43,021 bases of DNA from Clostridiales bacterium (GTDB taxonomy: Bacteria; Bacillota; Clostridia; Christensenellales; Aristaeellaceae), in assembly GCA_012517815.1 (NCBI GenBank), contig JAAYUF010000050.1, positions 69,941-112,961 of the forward strand. Reading direction: 5' to 3'. Below, in pieces: positions 24,155 to 33,258 of the stretch. The first letter of the stretch is position 1; the number at the start of each line of letters is the position of its first letter. The notes below the pieces were generated by a model. The model worked only from the letters and a program-made list of their open reading frames with translations. It ran no database searches and was not told where the DNA came from. The position numbers and the translations under genes are program-made.

Positions 24155-26641
24155 TCAGCGCGCGGCTCCCTTGTCTTTTGCCGGGCGGAACCGCTTCAGC
24201 CGCAGGGCGTTGGTCAGCACGGACACGGAACTCATCGACATGGCCGCCGCGGCGAACATGGGGTTGAGCAGCGGCCCGCCGAAAAGGTGGAGCACGCCGG
24301 CCGCAATCGGGATGCCGATCACGTTGTACCCGAACGCCCAAAACAGGTTCTGCCGGATGTTGCGGATGGTGCGACGGCTCAGCTCGATCGCGGTGGGCAC
24401 ATCCGACAGGTCGGAGCGCATGAGCACGATATCGGCGCTTTCCAGCGCGACGTCCGTACCGGAACCAATCGCGATGCCCACGTCCGCCTGTACCAGCGCC
24501 GGCGCGTCGTTGATGCCGTCGCCTACCATGGCTACGCGCCGGCCTTCGGCCTGCAGCTTTTTCACTTCGCCGGCCTTATCCTGCGGGAGCACCTCCGCCA
24601 GTACGCGGTCGATGCCGACCTCCCGGGCGATGGCTTCGGCGGTCTTACGATTGTCGCCGGTGATCATCGCCACTTCGATGCCCATGCGGTGCAGGCTCTC
24701 GATCGCCTCCCGGCTGCCGGGCTTCACGACGTCCGCCACGGCCACGATGCCCGCCAGACGCCTGTCCACCGCCACATACATCGGGGTTTTGCCCTCCGCG
24801 GCCAGCCTTTCGGCGTCGGCCTGCAGCGCGTCGGTCGCCACAAGGCGCTCGTCCATCAGCTTGCGGTTGCCCGCCAGCAGGGCACGCCCGTCGATCGTGG
24901 CCTCGATGCCCAGCCCCGTCATGGACTGGAACGCTTCGACCGTGAGGAAATCCAGGTTACGGGCCTGCGCGTCCGCGACGATCGCCTGTCCCAGCGGGTG
25001 CTCGGAGGCCTTCTCGGCCGAAGCCGTCCACCGGAGCAGCGTATCCGCCTGAAAGCCCTCCGCCGTGACCACGTCGGTGACGGCCGGTTTGCCGCGGGTG
25101 ATGGTGCCGGTCTTGTCCAGCACGATGGTGTTGATTTTGTGGGCCGTTTCCAGCGCTTCCCCGCCTTTGATGAGGATGCCGTACTCCGCGCCCTTACCGG
25201 TGCCCACCATGATGGCCGTAGGCGTCGCGAGCCCGAGCGCGCAGGGGCAGGCGATCACCAGCACGGAGATAAAAATGGTCAGCGCGAATTGAAGATCGCC
25301 CCCGGTTCCAAAGAACCAAGCGATACCGGCCGCCAGCGCGATAGCAACCACCGCGGGCACAAAATAGCCGGACACCACGTCCGCCAGTTGCGCGATGGGC
25401 GCTTTGGAGCCCTGCGCGTCCTCCACCAGCTTGACGATCTGCGCCAGCGCCGTGTCGCCGCCGATTTTCTCCGCGCGGAAACGCACGCTGCCCGTGGCGT
25501 TCAGGGAGGCGGTGTAAACCTTGTCCCCCGCCGCCTTTTCCACCGGCATGCTCTCGCCGGTGAGCATGCTTTCATCCACCGCGGTATGCCCCTGGGTGAC
25601 GGTGCCGTCCACGGGGATGCGCCCGCCGGGTTTCACCACCACGGTGTCGCCGATTTCCACCTCGTCGATCGGGATCTCCCGCTCCTGGCCGTTCTGGAGT
25701 ACAATCGCCGTCTTGGGTGCCAGATTCATCAGCTTTTTAATGGCCTCGCTCGTGCGGCCCTTGGAAACCGCCTCCAGCGATTTGCCCAGCAGGATCAGCG
25801 TGATGATGACGCCCGCCGTTTCAAAGTAGAGCGAATCCACGGCCTGCGTTTGCCCTGCGGCGATCTGGAACACGTTGTACAGGCTGTAGCCGAAAGCCGC
25901 CGTCGTACCGACCGCGATCAGCGAATCCATGTTGGGGCTCCGCTGCCACAGGGCGCGGAAGCCTACGGTGTAGAACCGGTAGCCTACGGCGATCACCGGC
26001 AGCACCAGCAAAAGCTCCGTAATCGCGTAGGCGAGGGGGTGGTGCATCGGGTGAATTGTCTGGGGAAACGGCAGCGACAGGCCCCCAAGCATCGGCGCCA
26101 TGGCCACGTACAAAAGCGGCAGCGCGAACGCGGCGGCAACGATGAACTTCGTCCACAGCGCGGTGATCAGCTTTTGCCTTCGTTTGCGATCCTCCTCGGC
26201 GGCGCTTTCGCGGTTGACGGTCAGGGCCTGATAGCCGGCTTTCCCAATCGCGTCCCGGATGGCGGAAAGCCGTACCTGCCCGGCATGGTAGGCGACGGTC
26301 GCCTTTTCGGTCGCCAGGTTCACCGAAACGCTCTGCACGCCTTCCAGCCTGCGGATGGCTTTTTCGACGCGCTGGGCGCACGCGGCGCAGGTCATCCCGC
26401 CGATGGGGATGGTGGCGTTCTGCGTGTCCGTCTGCTCCAGCGCCTCGTACCCGATTTTTTGCACGGCCGCGCGGATGTCGGAAACGTCCGCCACGCCCGG
26501 GTCGTATTCCACAAACAGCTTCTCGCCGGCCAGGTTCACGTTCGCCTGCCGGACGCCGGGCAGTTTCCCCACCGTTTTTTCGATGCGCAGCGCACAGGCG
26601 GCGCAGGTCATCCCGCGCACGTCTAGAATCTTCTTTTCCAT
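24155..26641 (-). CDS. copA: Copper-exporting P1B-type ATPase CopA
   Basis: An 828-residue Cu(I) export ATPase. Two N-terminal HMA domains carry [13 protein letters not shown] and [13 protein letters not shown] (about residues 10 and 80). The membrane domain contains the transport motif [12 protein letters not shown]; the catalytic domain has DKTGTITRG (phosphorylated Asp), the [12 protein letters not shown] motif, and [10 protein letters not shown]. Length and motif set are complete. The start ATG 26641 has AAGGAG nine bases upstream; the 40 upstream in-frame codons overlap the promoter and are excluded. It is followed by copZ. No CopY or CsoR repressor is in the window; the divergent neighbour is an HxlR-type regulator. 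Confidence 0.97.
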   Translation of the reverse strand: MEKKILDVRGMTCAACALRIEKTVGKLPGVRQANVNLAGEKLFVEYDPGVADVSDIRAAVQKIGYEALEQTDTQNATIPIGGMTCAACAQRVEKAIRRLEGVQSVSVNLATEKATVAYHAGQVRLSAIRDAIGKAGYQALTVNRESAAEEDRKRRQKLITALWTKFIVAAAFALPLLYVAMAPMLGGLSLPFPQTIHPMHHPLAYAITELLLVLPVIAVGYRFYTVGFRALWQRSPNMDSLIAVGTTAAFGYSLYNVFQIAAGQTQAVDSLYFETAGVIITLILLGKSLEAVSKGRTSEAIKKLMNLAPKTAIVLQNGQEREIPIDEVEIGDTVVVKPGGRIPVDGTVTQGHTAVDESMLTGESMPVEKAAGDKVYTASLNATGSVRFRAEKIGGDTALAQIVKLVEDAQGSKAPIAQLADVVSGYFVPAVVAIALAAGIAWFFGTGGDLQFALTIFISVLVIACPCALGLATPTAIMVGTGKGAEYGILIKGGEALETAHKINTIVLDKTGTITRGKPAVTDVVTAEGFQADTLLRWTASAEKASEHPLGQAIVADAQARNLDFLTVEAFQSMTGLGIEATIDGRALLAGNRKLMDERLVATDALQADAERLAAEGKTPMYVAVDRRLAGIVAVADVVKPGSREAIESLHRMGIEVAMITGDNRKTAEAIAREVGIDRVLAEVLPQDKAGEVKKLQAEGRRVAMVGDGINDAPALVQADVGIAIGSGTDVALESADIVLMRSDLSDVPTAIELSRRTIRNIRQNLFWAFGYNVIGIPIAAGVLHLFGGPLLNPMFAAAAMSMSSVSVLTNALRLKRFRPAKDKGAAR

Positions 26642-26712
26642 AAACCCCGTCTCCTTTGGTCGGGAACCCCCCGTATCTGCGGGAACGTCCGATCCGCACG
26701 TTCCACACCCTG

Positions 26713-26740
26713 AGTGTAGCGCAGTTGGCGATTCTTGCAA
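26713..26740 (-). promoter_or_regulatory. Promoter of copA
   Basis: On the minus strand TTGCAA (26740-26735), a 16-base spacer, TACACT (26718-26713). Slightly sub-consensus, as expected for an inducible gene. No CopY box (TACAnnTGTA) is visible. Confidence 0.6.
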
Positions 26741-27064
26741 GTACGCACTTTTCTGTGCCATAGTTCCCGTTGCGGTACCGTGACCGACGACCGGGCCGGA
26801 AGGCCGGTGTGTGGCGGCCTTTCCGTTCCGTTCATCAGTTGTTTACCCTTCCGGGCTAAACCCTAAACGCAATTCCACCCGGCTTGCGCAGGCTTCCCCG
26901 CCCGGTTCCGTCTCCCGTTCCGGCGCAGGATCAACAGCGGTCGAGTTGGCAGCCGACGCCGAGATGCGAAACCCCGCCGCCGCCCGGCGCCGCAGCCGCG
27001 TTCCCCGCTGCCGGCCGGCGGTGATCGCGGCCGGCTGCGCGCCTCAGGCCGCGTGCAGGAGAAA
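26741..27064. other. GC-rich spacer between copA and hxlR promoters
   Basis: No gene, hairpin with T-tract or clear repeat is seen in these 324 bases. Confidence 0.5.
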
Positions 27065-27093
27065 TTGACCGCCGCGCGGCGACGTGCTATGAT
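27065..27093 (+). promoter_or_regulatory. Promoter of the HxlR-type regulator
   Basis: TTGACC (27065-27070), a 17-base spacer, TATGAT (27088-27093). The leader to ATG 27166 is about 65 bases. Confidence 0.8.
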
Positions 27094-27165
27094 TTATCGG
27101 GCGGTTATCGGCCCTATGGCCCATCAGGCGCCCTATCTCCCCCGCGGTTACCGAAGGAGGCTCCC

Positions 27166-27537
27166 ATGCGCTGCGACTGTCACGACGAGAACTGCCCGGT
27201 GGAAGCCACGCTGCAGCTGATCGGCGGCAAATACAAGGCGCTCATCCTGTGGCACCTGCTGGACCAAACCCTTCGCTTTGGCGAACTGCGCCGGCTGATT
27301 CCCCAGGCCACATCCAAAATGCTGACCCAGCAGCTTCGCGAGCTGGAGGAAAGCCGGATGCTGATCCGCACGGTGTACCCGGTCGTCCCACCGAAAGTCG
27401 AATACGCGCTGACGGAGCTGGGCCGAAGCATCCGGCCCATCCTGTTTCACATGTACGACTGGGGCGCGGACTATCTCCGCGGAAACGGCATCCCGGTTCA
27501 CTGCTCCATGACGGCAGGCCGCGATCCCCGGGCCTGA
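27166..27537 (+). CDS. HxlR-family winged-helix transcriptional regulator
   Basis: A 123-residue regulator with the family signature CPVEATLQLIGGKYKALIL (residues about 10-28), the recognition helix region SKMLTQQLRELEE and the wing DTVYPVVPPKVEYALTELG-like segment (TVYPVVPPKVEYALTELGRS). Three N-terminal cysteines (RCDCHDENCPV) include the conserved one used as a redox or electrophile sensor in characterised HxlR proteins. AAGGAGG is six bases before the ATG. It is divergent from copA with about 520 bases between starts; whether it controls copA, itself or a distant gene cannot be told. A terminator follows. Confidence 0.92.
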   Translation: MRCDCHDENCPVEATLQLIGGKYKALILWHLLDQTLRFGELRRLIPQATSKMLTQQLRELEESRMLIRTVYPVVPPKVEYALTELGRSIRPILFHMYDWGADYLRGNGIPVHCSMTAGRDPRA

Positions 27538-27612
27538 CCCTTGCGCTGCGGACCGGACCCGGCGCATCGGCCGCAGCGGTCGGGGCGCAACAAAGCGCCG
27601 TTTCATAGGGAA

Positions 27613-27641
27613 GAAGGGCTGCCCCGCCTCGGCAGCCCTTC
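27613..27641. terminator. Terminator hairpin between convergent hxlR and DegT-family genes
   Basis: An 11-base perfect stem, GAAGGGCTGCC (27613-27623) and GGCAGCCCTTC (27631-27641), with a 7-base loop. There is only a short T-run within the arm itself. Confidence 0.6.
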
Positions 27642-27714
27642 ACTACGGCACCGTCCGTCCTGATTGCGATTTGACAGGATACCAAACGCCTCCGGTCGGC
27701 TGTTCAGCCGCCGT

Positions 27715-28917
27715 TTACGCCGCGCGGTAAAACCGGCGGATGGCGTCGATTACATACTGCTGTTCTTCCTGGCTCAGCTCCGGGTACACCGGCAGGCAGA
27801 CCGACTGCCGGCAGGCCTGTTCCGCCAGAGGCAGGCTGCCTTCGCGGTAGCCCAGCGGCTGAAACACCTTCTGCAGATGCAGTGGCACCGGGTAGAACGC
27901 GCCCGTCCCGATACCGGCCTCGCCAAGGAAGGCCACCAACCCGGGCTTATCCTCCGACATCACCGCGTACTGGTGCCAGCAGGGTTTCATGCCGTCGGGC
28001 TCCAAAGGCGGCAGGCGCAGCGGAAGGTCCGCAAGCCCCGCCTGATAGCGGCGGGCGTTCTCGGCCCGCAGGGCATTGAAGCGGTCCAGATGCGCAAGCT
28101 TCACGCGGAGCACCTCCGCCTGCAGGGTATCCAGCCGCGAATTGTCCCCCACCAGATAATTGTAATACTTGAACGGGTCGTAAAGGCCGTCGGCCTGACC
28201 TACCACGGTCAGCTCCGGATCGTCCGCGTCCAGGCCCAGCAGCCGCGCCGCTTTGGCGCCCGTTTTCCCGTTGCCGTGGGCTTTCAGCGCGCGGCAGAGC
28301 GTGGCGATCCCGTCGTCGTCGGTGGCGATCATGCCGCCGTCGCCGAACGCCGCCAGATTTTTGGTCGGATAGAAGGAAAAACAGCCGACGTCACCCAGCG
28401 CGCCCGCTTTTCGGCCGCGGTATTCCGCGCCGATCGCCTGGCAGGCGTCCTCCACCACGGCGAGGTGATGGCGATTTGCGATCTGGTTGATCGCGTCCAT
28501 ATCGGCGGGAACGCCGAAAATATCCACCGGCATGATCGCCCGCGTCCGGGGGGTAACCGCCGCCTCGATGCGCGCGGGGTCCAGGTTGAGCGTCACGGGA
28601 TCGATGTCGGTAAACACCGGCACCGCGCCGACCGCCGCGATCGCCTCCGCGGAAGCGAAGAAGGTGAACGGCGATGTGATCACCTCGTCCCCCGCCCTGA
28701 CGCGGCAGGCGCGCAGTGCCAGCTTGAGCGCGTCGGTGCCGTTGCCGCAGGTAACGGCGTGCCGGACGCCCAGATATTCCGCCAGTTCCGCTTCCAGCGC
28801 CTTGACCGCGGGGCCTTCGATAAACGAGCATCCGCGCAGGGTTTCCACAACGCGCTGTTCCAGTTCCGGCTGCAACGCGCGGTACTGCCGTTCCAGATTG
28901 AAAAAGGGAACTTTCAT
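27715..28917 (-). CDS. DegT/DnrJ/EryC1-family PLP-dependent sugar aminotransferase
   Basis: A 400-residue fold-type I aminotransferase. It starts VPFFNLERQYRAL; the PLP environment is seen in CGNGTDALKLAL, VVEDACQAIGA and the Schiff-base lysine in FSFYPTKNLAAFGDGG. These enzymes aminate keto-sugar nucleotides for surface glycans or antibiotics. Around residues 225-260 a short extra segment (LLGLDADDPELTVVGQADGL) precedes the conserved YNYLVGDNSRLD. ATG 28917 follows a GCAGG element at about ten bases. No glycan cluster surrounds it; the divergent neighbour is an SDR epimerase, which could act in the same pathway (inference). Confidence 0.93.
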   Translation of the reverse strand: MKVPFFNLERQYRALQPELEQRVVETLRGCSFIEGPAVKALEAELAEYLGVRHAVTCGNGTDALKLALRACRVRAGDEVITSPFTFFASAEAIAAVGAVPVFTDIDPVTLNLDPARIEAAVTPRTRAIMPVDIFGVPADMDAINQIANRHHLAVVEDACQAIGAEYRGRKAGALGDVGCFSFYPTKNLAAFGDGGMIATDDDGIATLCRALKAHGNGKTGAKAARLLGLDADDPELTVVGQADGLYDPFKYYNYLVGDNSRLDTLQAEVLRVKLAHLDRFNALRAENARRYQAGLADLPLRLPPLEPDGMKPCWHQYAVMSEDKPGLVAFLGEAGIGTGAFYPVPLHLQKVFQPLGYREGSLPLAEQACRQSVCLPVYPELSQEEQQYVIDAIRRFYRAA

Positions 28918-28950
28918 CTCATTTTACCTGCCTTGCCTTAAATCCCGCTG

Positions 28951-28979
28951 ATCATAGCATACCCCGCGTCGCGTGTCAA
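28951..28979 (-). promoter_or_regulatory. Promoter of the DegT-family gene
   Basis: On the minus strand TTGACA (28979-28974), a 17-base spacer ending TGC, TATGAT (28956-28951). Good -35 plus extended -10. Confidence 0.85.
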
Positions 28980-29583
28980 ATCGGCCGGCGCGGGAAGCCG
29001 AACCCTCGCCCGGCAGGGATTCGCGGGCCGGAGGGGACCGGGCTGCCGAAGGGTACGCAAAACAGCACGGGCAGGCGTTGGCTCGGGGCCTGGATCGTTC
29101 GCGCGCCGGAGGCGCGCAAACGCGACATGCCGTTGCCGGAGGTGTCCGGCGCATGGCTTTGCCAAACGGTATGGGATGCGCCGCCTCAGGCGCGGGGCGC
29201 CCGAGGCGGGGTCGCGCGTACCCGCCGGGCACTGCTGAAACAGCCGTATTCCGCAACAGCGCGGGGCATTGCCTCGGCCTGTTGCCGCAGCCGTTTTGCC
29301 GGATGCGCCGGGGCGGGCTCCTGTTCAGCCTCCGCGGGTCCGCGGTGCGACTGTTTCGGGCCCACTGCGACAGCCACCGTTCCCTTCTCAGCCTCCGCGG
29401 GTCCGCGATGCGACTGCCGCGGGAGGGTCGTTCACACCCCGGTTTGCTGCCCGGCTGATCCCCCGTGTTCGCGGGGCCCCGGAGGGCCTCATGCCGCGTC
29501 GGCGCAGGGCGCGCGGCCCGATCGCAGTCCATGGCATAAATGGTTTCCAACGCTTCCGCTTTGCAGGGCGGCTCGGGTTTCGC
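28980..29583. other. GC-rich divergent spacer with hairpins and a 29-bp direct repeat, no gene recognised
   Basis: No frame has a convincing ribosome binding site. A hairpin GCGCGCC-GGA-GGCGCGC lies at 29101-29117, and a direct repeat at 29325-29353 and 29388-29416. I saw no tRNA or known small RNA motif. Confidence 0.5.
29325..29416 (+). repeat. 29-bp direct repeat pair
   Basis: Copies at 29325-29353 and 29388-29416 match in 28 of 29 bases (core CCTCCGCGGGTCCGCG), 63 bases apart, in a spacer without genes. Confidence 0.7.
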
Positions 29584-29629
29584 CAGTTGTGAACCAACTG
29601 TTAAATACGGTTTGCCGGGCCGCAAACCG
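29584..29629. promoter_or_regulatory. Two adjacent inverted repeats upstream of the epimerase promoter
   Basis: CAGTTG-N5-CAACTG at 29584-29600 and CGGTTTGC-N6-GCAAACCG at 29608-29629, just upstream of the extended -10 at 29639-29647. They occupy the place of a -35 region and could be activator or repressor sites. Confidence 0.45.
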
Positions 29630-29638
29630 CAGCGCTTA

Positions 29639-29647
29639 TGCTATGAT
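29639..29647 (+). promoter_or_regulatory. Extended -10 promoter of the epimerase gene
   Basis: TGC then TATGAT (29642-29647). No recognisable -35 at proper spacing; the second inverted repeat lies there instead. The leader to ATG 29687 is about 33 bases. Confidence 0.5.
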
Positions 29648-29686
29648 GATGTGGGATGGCGACAGGCTATCCAGGGAGGGAATCCT

Positions 29687-30700
29687 ATGCGTACCGAGTA
29701 TCTGGTTACCGGCGCCGCCGGCCATTTGGGCCTGACCGTTGTCAACGCCCTGCTGGCGAGAGGGGACGTTGTCCGCGCGCTGGTTTTGCCGCAGGATCAA
29801 AACGCGCCGCAGTTGCCCGACAACGTCCGCGTGTTCGTGGGCGACGTTCGCGATCCGGCGACGCTGGAACCCTGCTTTCTCACCGACGTCGACACAAAGC
29901 TGACGGTGATCCACTGCGCCGGCATTGTGACCATCGCGACCAAAAGCCAGCCCATCGTGCGCGAGGTGAATGTCGAGGGCACGCGAAATATCGTCGACCT
30001 GTGCGTACGCCATGCCGTGGGCAAGCTGGTGCACGTCAGTTCCGTCCACGCGCTGCCCACGTTGCCCATGGGTGAGGAAATTCAGGAAATCTGCCACTTT
30101 GATCCGACGCTCGTGGTGGGCCATTATGCCCAGACCAAGGCCGAGGCGACGGAGTACGTGCTCACCGCGGCCCGCGAGCGTGGGCTGGACGCGTCGGTGG
30201 TGCATCCCTCCGGCATTTGCGGCCCCAACGATTTCAGCCACGGCCACCTGACCCAGCTCGTGCGGGACTGGCACGACGGCCGCCTGACCGCGGGCATCCG
30301 CGGCGGTTATGATTTTGTGGACGTTCGGGACGTGACCGCCGGCATCCTGGCCTGCTGCGAGCACGGACGGCCGGGCGAGTGCTACCTGCTGACCAACCGC
30401 TACGTAAGCGTGCAGGAGATTTTTGAGACCCTGCATGAGCTGGCGGGCCGCAAACGGATTCGCACGTACCTGCCCATCTGGTTCATCCGCATCGTGGCGC
30501 CGCTGGCGGAGCTGTATTACCGGATTCTCCGCCAGAAGCCGCTGTTTACGGCTTACAGCGTTCACACCCTGTGCAGCAACGCCGCGTTCTCCCACGAAAA
30601 AGCCACCCGCGAATTGGGTTACGAGCCGCGCCCCTTCCGGGAAACGCTGGCGGATACCCTGCACTGGTGCGAGAGCGCCGGGCTGTTCCGCAAACCCTGA
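29687..30700 (+). CDS. NAD-dependent epimerase/dehydratase (extended SDR)
   Basis: A 337-residue extended short-chain dehydrogenase. The Rossmann motif VTGAAGHLGLTVVNAL (GxxGxxG) is at residues about 7-22, a VFVGDVRDP adenine-pocket Asp at about 50, and the catalytic triad region is VSSVHALP with HYAQTKAEATEYV (YxxxK). The C-terminal half binds substrate and resembles dihydroflavonol reductase / 3-beta-hydroxysteroid dehydrogenase-like members; true substrate unknown. A hydrophobic stretch IWFIRIVAPLAELYYRIL near residue 265 could touch the membrane. The start ATG 29687 has GGGAGGG seven bases upstream; the longer frame from 29540 precedes the promoter and is rejected. An intrinsic terminator follows. 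Confidence 0.9.
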   Translation: MRTEYLVTGAAGHLGLTVVNALLARGDVVRALVLPQDQNAPQLPDNVRVFVGDVRDPATLEPCFLTDVDTKLTVIHCAGIVTIATKSQPIVREVNVEGTRNIVDLCVRHAVGKLVHVSSVHALPTLPMGEEIQEICHFDPTLVVGHYAQTKAEATEYVLTAARERGLDASVVHPSGICGPNDFSHGHLTQLVRDWHDGRLTAGIRGGYDFVDVRDVTAGILACCEHGRPGECYLLTNRYVSVQEIFETLHELAGRKRIRTYLPIWFIRIVAPLAELYYRILRQKPLFTAYSVHTLCSNAAFSHEKATRELGYEPRPFRETLADTLHWCESAGLFRKP

Positions 30701-30737
30701 CGGGCGAAGGGCCGCAGGCGCGTAACGACAAATGAAG

Positions 30738-30772
30738 GAGGCGTGCGGTGCCGCGCGCCTCTCTTTTGTTGT
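30738..30772 (+). terminator. Intrinsic terminator of the epimerase gene
   Basis: A 9-base stem with one G-T pair, GAGGCGTGC (30738-30746) and GCGCGCCTC (30753-30761), followed by TCTTTTGTTGTT. A classical rho-independent terminator. Confidence 0.9.
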
Positions 30773-31128
30773 TAAGCTTTTTCGCATCCGTGTACGCGTC
30801 GGTTCCGGTGTTTCGCTCAGAAGCATAGTGAGGGGAACCCGCGCCGTTCACCGGTTTTCCGCATCCGTTCGGCGCGTCGGCCGATACGTTCAAGGCCGCT
30901 CATTGTTTGCCCGCGTCCGTTCGGCGCGTCGGTCGATACGTTCAAGGCCGCTCATTGTTTGCCCGCGTCCGTTCGGCGCGTCGGTCGGCGAGTTTGGCCC
31001 CGTTCATCCGCCTGTTGACCGGGTGCGCGGACGTCAGCCGTCGCCAGCCATTCGACCGCGTAGCTCCTGCCGCGCGCGTACCCGCGCAGCAATCCCGTGA
31101 ATGGTTGACCGCTCGCCGTAAAGACGGC
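30773..31128. other. Spacer holding a 52-bp tandem repeat, no gene recognised
   Basis: Between the epimerase terminator and the Nudix stop. The only clear structure is the tandem repeat at 30864-30988. Frames that cross it are not supported by a ribosome binding site. Confidence 0.5.
30864..30988 (+). repeat. 52-bp tandem repeat, about 2.4 copies
   Basis: Unit starts at 30864, 30916 and 30968 with TCCGTTCGGCGCGTCGG. The first two units differ only at a few positions and the third stops after about 20 bases. No spacers separate the units, so this is not a CRISPR array. Confidence 0.85.
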
Positions 31129-31590
31129 TCAGGGCCGCGCACGGGATCGCAGGTAGGCCTCCAGCCCGGGCCGGTTCACCGGAAACAGCGGGTCCGGCAG
31201 CCGGTCCGGCGAAAAGAAGCGCAGGCAATCCACCTCGCCCGCTTCCTGCTGGAGTTGCCCATGGTAACGGCGGCAGACGAACACCACGTCCACGTTGCTC
31301 ACCTGATCGCCGTTGGGGTAGGTATACCGCAGCGCTTCGCCCGAGAATACGCCCAGCAGTGTCAGTTCGTCGGCAATCAGGCCGGTTTCTTCCCGCAACT
31401 CGCGGGCCGCGGCATCCTCGACGCGCTCATAAAGCTCCACCGACCCTCCGACGTAGGCCCAGTCGCCGGTATCCGCCCGTTGTTCCAGCAGCACTTCGCC
31501 CCGCTCGTTTTCCACGATCACCGAAGCGCCGCACTGCATCAGCGGGATGCGGCCCACCAGCCTGCGCATGTCCATGATGTATTCGCCCAT
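31129..31590 (-). CDS. Nudix hydrolase
   Basis: A 153-residue Nudix protein. The Nudix box is GGSVELYERVEDAAARELREETGL (cited in part: G-x5-E-x7-REL-REETGL, residues about 48-71), whose glutamates bind the metal that cleaves nucleoside diphosphates linked to other moieties. An upstream VIVENERGEVLLEQR strand pattern fits. Substrate cannot be predicted from the box alone. The start may be ATG 31590 or an ATG a few codons inside. It begins 36 bases after the phosphohexomutase stop, so it is likely co-transcribed with it; a role in clearing nucleotide sugars or damaged nucleotides is possible. Confidence 0.9.
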   Translation of the reverse strand: MGEYIMDMRRLVGRIPLMQCGASVIVENERGEVLLEQRADTGDWAYVGGSVELYERVEDAAARELREETGLIADELTLLGVFSGEALRYTYPNGDQVSNVDVVFVCRRYHGQLQQEAGEVDCLRFFSPDRLPDPLFPVNRPGLEAYLRSRARP

Positions 31591-31626
31591 ATGCCTCCCC
31601 GTGCACAGCGGCCACGCGCGGTCGGT

Positions 31627-33132
31627 TTACAGCGCTTCCCTAAGCGGCTGCAGGTCGATCTCCGTTTCCTGCGCCAGCGCCCTGTACAGCTCCCTGAGGA
31701 TGGTTTTTACGCCGCCCGGGACGTCGCTTTCCACATTCAGCGGCATCACCGGGTCGTGCACGGACAGGCGCAGCAGGAACCAGCCGTTGTTCAGGCCGCC
31801 GTCCAGGTCGAAGCTGATGCGCACGCCTTCCCGGTTGTCCGGCGCGATGTGCCAGGTCGGCTGCCGGGTGGCGTAGTCCATCACCGGCTCGATCACCAGC
31901 TTGCCCGTCTGCGCGAACTGCTCGGTGAGGATCGACAGGCGGATCTCGGTGCTCTCCACCGGCTCTTTCAGGCCGTTGAGCAGCGAGCCCAGTTCCTGAT
32001 CCCGCTGCTTGAGCTGCATGGCTTTCATGAGCAGAAGCGTAACCAGATACATCCCGTCGTCCAGAAAGTGGTTGTCCCGAAGGGCCGCGTGCCCGCTCGT
32101 CTCGATGGCCAGCGGGCAGTCGATGCCGGCCGCGTTGAGGCGCACGGCTTCGTCGATGACGTTGCGGTAGCCGCGCTTGTAGCGGTAATGCACGCCGCCC
32201 CATTCCTGAATGAACTCCGCCAGACCGCTGGAGGTGACCGAGTCGGTTACGATGGTCGCGCCGGGGTCGTCCTCCAGCAGGATCGCGCTGATCATCGCGA
32301 TCAGGCGGTTGCGATTGATCTCCTTGCCGGTGCGGTCCACAATCGCGGCGCGGTCGCAGTCCGCGTCGAAAATCACGCCGACGTCCGCGCCCACGCGCAG
32401 CACCGCCTGCGCCAGCGAATCCATCGCCTGCGCGTTTTCGGGGTTGGGCACATGGTTGGGGAAATGGCCGTCCGGCTCCAGAAACTGGCTGCCCTCGATC
32501 CACGCGCCAAGGCTTTCCAGCATGGCGGCGTAGAAGCCGCCCGCGCCGTTGCCGGCATCCACCACCACGTGCAGGCCCAGCAGCGGTTTGGCAACCCCGG
32601 GGTTTAGCCCATCGATGATCAGCCGCCGCAGGTGCTCGGTATAGCGGGGCAGGAAAGGCACGGCCGATACGCTCCCCCGGACGGTATTCGTCGGAGCGGA
32701 CACGGTTTCCGCCAAGGCCAGCAGATCGTCCAGATCATGGAAGCCCAAACCGCCTTCGCGGGTAAAAAACTTCAGGCCGTTGAGCTTCCAGGGATGGTGG
32801 CTCGCCGTGATCATGATGGAGCCGGTGGGCCGAAAGCCTTCGGTCACAATCGCCATATACATGGAAGGCGTGGTGCACATGCCATAATCGTGCGCGGTCG
32901 CGCCCATGGCGGCGATGCCCTCCGCCGTCGCCGCCAGCAGGTCCGGCCCGGAAACGCGGCTGTCCCGGCCCAGGGCAACCGTGATCTGATCCGGCCTGAG
33001 GTTTTCCTTGCGGGCCAGGAAGGCGATAAACGCCATGCCCAGGGTCCTGGCGACTTCCCCGGTCAGAACGGCATCCTCGCCAATGGCAACCCCGCGGACG
33101 TCCGACCCGCTCTTTAATGCCTGATACCTCAT
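31627..33132 (-). CDS. Phosphohexomutase (phosphomannomutase/phosphoglucomutase family)
   Basis: A 501-residue alpha-D-phosphohexomutase interconverting hexose 1- and 6-phosphates. The phosphoserine loop reads MITASHHPWKLNGLKFF, where most homologues have TASHNP; the metal-binding loop is FDADCDRAAIVD in place of DGDxDR; and the sugar-binding loop is IETSGHAALRDN. The fourth, phosphate-contacting domain is present (about 400-500). The TASH-x-P...NGLKF variant suggests a less studied subgroup, so the preferred sugar is open. ATG 33132 follows AAAGGAG at six bases. It is the first gene of a pair with a Nudix hydrolase. Confidence 0.9.
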   Translation of the reverse strand: MRYQALKSGSDVRGVAIGEDAVLTGEVARTLGMAFIAFLARKENLRPDQITVALGRDSRVSGPDLLAATAEGIAAMGATAHDYGMCTTPSMYMAIVTEGFRPTGSIMITASHHPWKLNGLKFFTREGGLGFHDLDDLLALAETVSAPTNTVRGSVSAVPFLPRYTEHLRRLIIDGLNPGVAKPLLGLHVVVDAGNGAGGFYAAMLESLGAWIEGSQFLEPDGHFPNHVPNPENAQAMDSLAQAVLRVGADVGVIFDADCDRAAIVDRTGKEINRNRLIAMISAILLEDDPGATIVTDSVTSSGLAEFIQEWGGVHYRYKRGYRNVIDEAVRLNAAGIDCPLAIETSGHAALRDNHFLDDGMYLVTLLLMKAMQLKQRDQELGSLLNGLKEPVESTEIRLSILTEQFAQTGKLVIEPVMDYATRQPTWHIAPDNREGVRISFDLDGGLNNGWFLLRLSVHDPVMPLNVESDVPGGVKTILRELYRALAQETEIDLQPLREAL

Positions 33133-33258
33133 AAAGGCTCCTTTCGTCTATGCGCGGCCGACAGCGTCCCCGCGTCTTTCCTTCGCCGCCGCGCCGCGTG
33201 ACGCCCGGCGATCCCAATGGTTTTTTGGGTTTCCCGCGCTTGTTCGCCTTGCCCTTCG

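Noticed and set aside
23780..26626. A 948-codon plus-strand frame
   Set aside because: Antisense to copA/copZ, which have complete diagnostic motifs.
28980..29686. tRNA or structural RNA gene in the large divergent spacer
   Set aside because: No cloverleaf, signal-recognition RNA or RNase P core was recognised; only short GC hairpins and repeats.
30864..30988. CRISPR array
   Set aside because: Repeat units are contiguous with no unique spacers and no cas genes are nearby.
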